The translations under genes and the position numbers were made by a program. A stretch of 64,000 nt of DNA, taken from positions 11,904,001 through 11,968,000 of the forward strand of contig CM114275.1 in assembly GCA_050084515.1 (NCBI GenBank), written 5' to 3'. The notes below the pieces were generated by a model that was not told where the DNA came from, ran no database searches, and worked only from the letters and a program-made list of their open reading frames with translations. The DNA comes from Blasia pusilla (Eukaryota; Marchantiophyta; Marchantiopsida; Blasiales). Position 1 is the first letter of the stretch. Each line of letters starts with the position of its first letter. Of the stretch, positions 60,281-64,000 are shown one piece after another.

Positions 60281-61562
60281 TTAGCTTTTGCAATCACAGG
60301 GATTCGGAGCTGATGCCCACTTTCGAATCCTTTCCAAATAAGTAAATCTCACATTTGTGTGGGCATCCCTGATAGCGAGGTTATATGTCACATAGTTAAA
60401 AATTTTCACAATCATTCCTAAGGCATAGGTGTCAGTGGCTATGGTGAAAGGAAGATTCTTAGGCCCTGCTGTCAACTCCGGTGCTATGTGCCCAACATAA
60501 TTCTTTTTTTCATGCTACCACCATCTATAAGGTGACTCTAAGCACTCATCAGCCCATAAAGCATTTCCCCAATCTCCAACCCCGATGTATGGGTTTGAGT
60601 TGGATCCAAAATGGATACAAATGTTCCTAGCATGAAGGTCGATATGAAGAACCCCACGCTTGTGGATAATCTCCATGGTACCAAGAAAGAAACCACAAGC
60701 TGGATGACATTAGATGCCATCGCCAAACATCTGATCTTTTCCAATTCTCCTCAACTAGCCCCGCCATTCTTCAAGGTATGGCATGCTCACAACCAATTTT
60801 CAAGCTGCCCACCATTCCAATATGGATAGATGCAACGAGATGGATCCACGATCCACCTTCCCACCATGCGAACAAAACCTCCATGTAAAATAGTGCCAAA
60901 AATCTCCTTGCGCATCATTTATTTTCTTGAAAATGATGGAGATGATTCCTTAAACACCTTAATGCAATAGTTAATATCTTCACTAAAGCCAGGGCTTTGG
61001 TTTATTTTACATCAATACACAGTTTTGTGTAAACCTGATCCCAGAATATCCTTAGGATCATCTCCTACTACTACATTTTTGTCAAAAGTCCATGTAACTC
61101 TACATGGAACTAACAATATCTCCCCCACGGAAGTACCTCGTCCCTTAAAAAGACGTTGAGCATTTCTTAACTCTACACTAAATCTTTCTATTAGAGTTGC
61201 CTCTGTTACATTCACCTTCACATTCTTATATGTCTTGAGATCAACATACACTCTCTCTAGGTAAACACCTTATTGGGCATAAAATTTACTTAACCTCTTG
61301 GCCTCTTTGGCATCCACTTCCCACTTAAATTCCTTTGAAACTCTCTTCGACAATCTTTGCAATTCCAAGGTATAGTCATGGAAACCATCCATACCCCTCA
61401 AAATATAAGATCGTCTCTTCTCTAATGTAAGTTGAAAAGGACCAATCTAATTATGCCTATCTTATGGCCATATTGAATTCATTCCTGGAATTTACTCTTG
61501 GCACTATCATTGGACTTGATTCGATTATCTCTTGCTCTTGATGATCGAGCCCCACTAGACAT
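60281..61562 (-). pseudogene. Protein-kinase-domain relic
   Basis: Minus strand, probable ATG at 61,562 (MSSGARSSRARDNR). Kinase subdomains appear in order. A Gly-rich loop, DILGSGLHKTVY, ends near 61,012. The ATP-binding Lys is in YCIKVFKE, about 60,945. HGGFVRMVGRWIVDP and a hinge-like CIYPYWNGGQLENW follow. The catalytic loop is VLHIDLHARN (about 60,635), then GDWG in place of DFG (about 60,575), APELTAGP (about 60,480) and DTYALGMIVKI (about 60,440). Several stops and one frameshift (about 60,750) break it. About 180 residues precede the kinase domain. It lies in a repeat-derived block, not in a normal gene. Confidence 0.72.
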
Positions 61563-62189
61563 TTTGCTCAATGAAGAAGATAAGAAGATTTCTTAAAAAC
61601 CAACGAAAGAAATGTACGAGTTGAGATAAGGAAGTGCCGAAAAGATAATGACGGGAGATGCTAAAATAATGGCTCAAGTAATATACACGTACATCAATGA
61701 TGGAACAAGATTTAGGGTTTGTCACTCAAAGAGAATATATGTGTGTTAAGGTAAGTTTCGATGACCACCTCCACATCCTCGATGTGCTAAGAGGAACCAA
61801 TGAAACAAATCTAAAACTCGAGTCTATCAATTGGAAATCTCAAAATCACCAAACAAGTTTATTGACACAAGAGCTTTCCACACTCACAACCTCTCACATA
61901 ATGTGAAATCAATTAGAGTTTTTTAGGACACAACAAGGAGCGCACCTATCCAAGTTGGTCACAAAAAAATCCAACTATCCCCAAAAGGCAGGCAACAATT
62001 TTCCCCAAAAAATTCCTAGTAACCTTGAAAGCCCTTAGCTCTCAACCTAATCTCAACAATGAAATTTGGAGCCTAATCCACAAAATCTCTCAAAGGAAAG
62101 GAGGAAAACATGAAAATCAAAATAATATGGGTTATTTAGCTCATAATCCCTTTCTTATAAGCATTTTGGGGCCCATTTGTGGGCACTTT
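61563..62189. other. No recognisable feature
   Basis: Flank of the kinase relic and start of a dispersed repeat; only short frames. Confidence 0.35.
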
Positions 62190-62332
62190 GCTGATGGGTT
62201 TCTTTTCCAAAAGTAGGTTTGGGAAGGAAGAAGAGGGTGGAGGCATGTTCGAATTCAGCCTCCACCACTCTTGAACTGCCACGTGTAGCACTGGATTTGG
62301 GGGAGGCAGGTTTGGCTTGTAGATCAAGGTGG
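62190..62332. repeat. Dispersed repeat shared with 15,945-16,100
   Basis: Shared words include GGAGGCATGTTCGAATTCAGCCTCCACCA-like sequence and GCAGGTTTGGC. At both loci it directly abuts gypsy sequence: an LTR here, broken RT at 15.93 kb. Confidence 0.65.
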
Positions 62333-62334
62333 TG

Positions 62335-63191
62335 TCGTACAAATACACATCGCTGCTAACATATATCGATTTTCATGCACACAGATGTCTAAGATCCATC
62401 TAGCTATGAATCCTAACATCTCTACACATGAATAACTAGAAAACCCCAATATAAAGTTGAATACGCATTGTAAGCTCTGATGAAATCTGCAATCAACCGT
62501 GCTTAATCCAAATAGCCATACTCATGATTCAGATACGCACTGGTGTAACAGCAAGAGAAAGTATACACAAGGATTCCCAAAATATGTGATCTCCTTATTG
62601 ATCACTCCTAGCCCATTCTTCAAGAGAGAATCTAGGCTTAATACATGCAAGCCGCGTTGTATCACGGATCCCAACAAGGGTCTGCAATCCTAAGGAGATG
62701 AGCTCTAAATGAGCCTCATCCGAGGTATATCCCCCTGGGCACCTCCATGGGTGACATGTACACACAGGTCACCTCCCTCTTAGTAGGTCACTACCAACAT
62801 GTAGTACACCCATACTAGCTCCCTAACAACTACACATGTCTCCCCTCATGAGACCAACTTCCAACAACCCACGACCCTATAGCTCCAAGTGGAACCATAC
62901 ATGGCTAGGAAGGTCAACCTCTCTAAGGTTGTCACTCCTCATAAAGGAAAGGATGACCTATACTCATAGGTCACCTCCTAAGAGCAAGTCACATATGACC
63001 TTTCAAAATAGGGAAGTACAAGACCCCTCTTAGCCCTCGATACTATCTTGCCCTACGCCTCATCTACCATGACAATTGTCATGCGAATACACATCACTGC
63101 TAACATACCTTGGTTATCATGCACACACATGTCTAAGATCCATCTAGTTATGAATCCTAACATCTCTACACATGAACGACTGAACAACCTC
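62335..63191 (-). repeat. Gypsy LTR, second subfamily
   Basis: It begins after the polypurine tract with TTGAGGTTGTTCAG (minus). The first 125 bp (63,068-63,191) recur at its other end (62,335-62,455; both contain CATGTGTAGAGATGTTAGGA), as in the LTR at 10.2-10.97 kb. The middle is different from that of the 10 kb LTR. Confidence 0.55.
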
Positions 63192-63193
63192 AA

Positions 63194-63204
63194 TCGCCCC
63201 CCTA
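63194..63204 (-). promoter_or_regulatory. Polypurine tract of the gypsy copy at the window end
   Basis: The minus strand reads TAGGGGGGCGA just before the LTR start, identical to the tract at 10,971-10,982. Confidence 0.65.
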
Positions 63205-63370
63205 GCTGGTGGTTAGGTCCCTCTAACTCCAGATAGCCTACAAAACAAGTCTAAATGCTATGCATCTTTTGGGTGCTAAGATTAGGAGGTCAGGTGCTAT
63301 GTTGCCCCATCATTAGTCACCTTCTTGCAATCCATAACATCAAGAGTCATCTTATGTCTACCTATCATAC

Positions 63371-63607
63371 CTATGTACATCTAGAACAAAGCCAACATCC
63401 TTGAGGAACCAAGTGAAGAGGCGGCGTCAAACACGACATATGCCATCCTTGAGAACACCCATCATAAACTAGCATCGTGGCTACGCCTTTGGCAGACCCA
63501 CACAACATGCATCTCAAGCATGCAGGAACAATTGCCAAGCTCGAATCAATCCTCCCATCTACGTTCGGAAGATGACATGACGCATAGTTACGCACATGAT
63601 CTTTCAA
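63371..63607 (-). pseudogene. PHD finger at the gypsy 3' end (copy at 63 kb)
   Basis: The minus-strand frame starts KDHVRNYASCHLPNVDG, then a PHD-like finger: RCMLCGSAKG, VYDGCSQGWHMSCL, GCWLCSRC. The first (C-x2-C) and last (C-x2-C) pairs and the W-H-x2-C part are intact. Only the first Cys of the middle pair is Tyr (it is Cys in the 11 kb copy). It ends shortly before the polypurine tract, so the PHD is the last domain of pol. Confidence 0.78.
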
Positions 63608-64000
63608 AAAGGTACCATCACGCCCCTCTAAAACAAGGACTCCTAAAGGTAAAATATCTCACTCTCGTAGAATAGTGCATTTCGCGGGCATGTCCAATGT
63701 CATTGGCGTTGTTTGCTGTAGGTAGACATAATCGCAAGGATAAAATCTCCGAATTCCATGTCGATAGCCTCCTCCACGCGTAGTCGTAAACCTCAGCGTA
63801 TCGCGATGTTGAGCAATAGCCAAGTTCTCAAACACCATAGGCATGACTCTCCGAAAGAGCTCAGCTTGTTGAGAACACGCTCGCACCCATACGTGTGGAT
63901 CTTTGAGATCAAGTACCTCAACCACATCTCGTCGAATAGACGACGATAACTCTAGCTCTCTCCCATAGAGCAAGAAATACGATCAAAATCATGCCAAGGA
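63608..64000 (-). pseudogene. Gypsy integrase C-terminal part, running off the window
   Basis: The minus-strand frame 63,973-63,659 reads LYGRELELSSSIRRDVVEVL, AQHRDTLRFTTTRGGGYR, IRRFYPCDYVYLQQTTP. This is homologous to 13,596-13,800 and 1,777-1,970, and leads into the PHD finger at 63,607. A small frame break lies at 63,610-63,658. Confidence 0.72.

Overview
This window comes from a large, repeat-rich nuclear genome of the green lineage. It contains spliceosomal introns, Ty1/copia and Ty3/gypsy LTR retrotransposons, a LINE, Mutator-like and other TIR DNA transposons, and one intact multi-exon nuclear gene. The main gypsy family carries its own C5-cytosine DNA methyltransferase. From what I recall of the literature, this has been reported for charophyte algae and dinoflagellates. 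A streptophyte alga is therefore my best guess for the host, with a bryophyte or fern as alternative; the species cannot be read from the sequence. I see no rRNA, tRNA or CRISPR locus. Almost every transposon coding region is broken by stops or frameshifts.

Layout. (1) 1-16 kb, mostly minus strand: several copies of one gypsy family. Piecing copies together, the order is LTR, gag (two zinc knuckles), aspartic protease, C5 DNA methyltransferase, reverse transcriptase, RNase H, integrase, integrase C-terminal part, PHD finger, polypurine tract, LTR. A foreign 3.8 kb block with a remarkable palindrome array sits in one copy (6.1-9.96 kb). A 2.1 kb TIR transposon with a perfect 8-bp target duplication splits another copy (11,393-13,480). 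(2) 16-22 kb: unresolved repeats, a LINE 3' fragment, a copia 5' half with LTR and primer-binding site, and a gypsy gag. (3) 22.5-26.4 kb: a LINE enclosed on both sides by (CT)n tracts. (4) 26-31 kb: LTR pieces, low-complexity DNA and one doubtful split ORF.

(5) 31,580-37,876, minus: the only intact host gene I can reconstruct. It has 12 exons with consistent phases that sum to 1,950 nt, giving a 649-residue P-loop/AAA-type ATPase with a likely organellar presequence. (6) 38,398-51,564: a 13.2 kb Mutator-like element with 110-bp TIRs (108/110 identical) and an 8-bp target duplication. It holds a decayed MULE transposase with a SWIM finger on the plus strand and a convergent second gene with a C2H2 finger, an arrangement like mudrA/mudrB of maize MuDR.

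(7) 52.4-53.6 kb: a plus-strand gypsy derivative with gag joined directly to the integrase tail and PHD finger, followed by three 180-bp tandem repeats. (8) 54-56 kb: AT-rich DNA without genes. (9) 56.0-61.6 kb, minus: a degenerate multi-ORF unit that starts with a protein-kinase domain and is interrupted by a second copy of the TIR transposon seen at 11 kb. (10) 62.3-64 kb: the 3' end (integrase tail, PHD, polypurine tract, LTR) of another gypsy copy.

The most unusual system is the gypsy family. It combines a DNA-methyltransferase module between protease and RT with a histone-reader-like PHD finger behind integrase. Two copies also show reciprocal gag/integrase junctions at the same site.
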